Positions 5,130 through 5,666 of a stretch of DNA of 5,666 bases are shown piece after piece. Under the pieces are notes generated by a model. That model saw nothing but the letters and a program-made list of their open reading frames with translations. It did not search any database and was not told the DNA's origin. The stretch's first letter is position 1. Each line of letters begins with the position of its first letter. The stretch spans positions 258 to 5,923 of the forward strand of contig DUGD01000031.1 in the NCBI GenBank assembly GCA_013331575.1. The letters run 5' to 3'. Source of the stretch: Candidatus Woesearchaeota archaeon (GTDB taxonomy: Archaea; Nanobdellota; Nanobdellia; Woesearchaeales; UBA525). Position numbers and translations under genes: made by a program.

Positions 5130-5537
5130 GTGGGCATCGCCAATTACATCAGCATCCTGCTCGGTTACGCAGATATCTTCATAGCGCTCTTCATAACGAC
5201 GTACGCATACCTCTTCCTCAAGAAGACGAACGAGCACAAGGACCGCCGGCCGTGGGATTTCCTGTTCGTATCGTCCGTCCTCTATCTCATCTTCCAGATA
5301 TTCAACACGCTCTATGTATCAGGCATCACGAGCATCATGGGAGAGAGCATCGACATCGACCTGGTACGCAATGTCTTCGCGTTCCTCTTTAGCGGTTGCA
5401 TCCTCCTCGCGTTCATCAGCCAGCACGACCTCATCTTGCGATCCCAGATAATACTGATAAGCAAGAAAGAGAACAAAGACAGTGTACGCAAAGAGAACAA
5501 AACAGTCTCGGAAGAGAAGATAGAGATAAAAGTCTAG
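5130..5537 (+). CDS. small membrane protein with three predicted helices, unknown function
   Basis: A 135-residue protein that I do not recognise as a known family. Three hydrophobic stretches are visible at about 5-30, 43-64 and 82-98. A basic loop KKTNEHKDRR (31-40) separates the first two, and a strongly charged Lys/Glu tail runs from about 111 to 135. The positive-inside rule would put the basic loop and tail in the cytoplasm and the N-terminus outside. There is no cleavable signal peptide pattern and no catalytic motif. The start is a GTG: no usable ATG exists before residue 70, which lies beyond the second helix, and a TATA box sits 26.5 bases upstream. It follows the helicase after 128 bases but has its own promoter, so a shared role is not shown. 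The hydrophobic pattern and codon use look like a real gene rather than a chance frame. Confidence 0.75.
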   Translation: MGIANYISILLGYADIFIALFITTYAYLFLKKTNEHKDRRPWDFLFVSSVLYLIFQIFNTLYVSGITSIMGESIDIDLVRNVFAFLFSGCILLAFISQHDLILRSQIILISKKENKDSVRKENKTVSEEKIEIKV

Positions 5538-5572
5538 GACGCGATAACCGTCGAAGAAAGACAAGATTCTGA

Positions 5573-5597
5573 AGCAACGTGCGGCGCGAAGGTTGCT
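5573..5597. repeat. hairpin downstream of the membrane protein gene
   Basis: AGCAAC (5573-5578) pairs with GTTGCT (5592-5597) around a 13-base GC-rich loop, 35 bases after the stop codon. It could mark the transcript end, but no T-rich tract follows. It is the first of three successive inverted repeats. Confidence 0.35.
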
Positions 5598-5615
5598 GCA
5601 GTCACTTCGTTCCGT

Positions 5616-5635
5616 TGGAAACCTACAGGTTTCCA
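5616..5635. repeat. near-perfect palindrome, 9-base arms
   Basis: TGGAAACCT (5616-5624) and AGGTTTCCA (5627-5635) are perfect complements separated by two bases. The GGAAAC core recurs in the next palindrome, which suggests a repeated element rather than a single terminator. Confidence 0.6.
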
Positions 5636-5666
5636 GGGTTCTGGAAACTTCGTTTCCGAGAACCTT
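5635..5666. repeat. long palindrome reaching the window edge
   Basis: GGTTCTGGAAAC (5637-5648) pairs with GTTTCC (5652-5657) and AGAACC (5659-5664) around the loop TTC, with one bulged G at 5658. A G-T and an A-T pair may extend the stem to the last base of the window, so the element may continue outside. It shares GGAAAC and CTTCGTT with the sequence just upstream. It may be part of a dispersed palindromic repeat or the end of a small mobile element. No transposase gene is in the window. Confidence 0.55.

Noticed and set aside
5573..5666. A CRISPR array or ordinary terminator at the right edge
   Set aside because: The palindromes differ in length and are not separated by uniform spacers, and no T-rich tract follows them within the window.

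Overview
The window reads as a piece of an archaeal chromosome. Three transcription units carry an AT-rich TATA-like octamer (TTTAAAAT, TTTATATA, TTTAAAAG) centred 26.5 bases before the first base of the gene. Two protein genes appear to be leaderless (ATG at 2938, GTG at 5130). The tRNA-Val gene has no encoded CCA, and the tRNA fragment at the left edge has the D-arm of an archaeal tRNA-Leu. The lineage cannot be fixed from this sequence. Base composition is mixed: hand counts give about 65% GC at 61-230 and about 38% GC at 241-370.

Layout. The left edge holds the first 28 bases of a minus-strand tRNA-Leu that runs out of the window. Bases 29-374 have no credible protein gene. The part from about 61 to 257 is GC-rich and full of inverted repeats, has TATA-like boxes at both ends, and may encode an unidentified structured RNA. 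tRNA-Val(UAC) follows at 375-446 on the plus strand. One base later begins a cytosolic 5'-nucleotidase I-type gene (448-1362). It faces a convergent UDP-glucose 6-dehydrogenase gene (2789 down to 1437). A divergent promoter region of about 150 bases separates that gene from a 687-residue Ski2/Mtr4/HelY-type DExH RNA helicase (2938-5001) with an RGG-rich insert. A separate promoter then drives a 135-residue protein with three predicted membrane segments (5130-5537). The last 100 bases are a run of three palindromes cut by the window edge.

Functionally this looks like housekeeping genes side by side rather than one pathway: nucleotide dephosphorylation, nucleotide-sugar oxidation for polysaccharide or glycan synthesis, and RNA unwinding or turnover. 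I see no defence system, CRISPR array or transposase gene. The points most worth a second look are the one-base tRNA/mRNA junction, where tRNA 3' maturation alone could create a nearly leaderless mRNA; the structured region between the two tRNA genes; the RGG insert in the helicase; and the palindrome cluster at the right edge.
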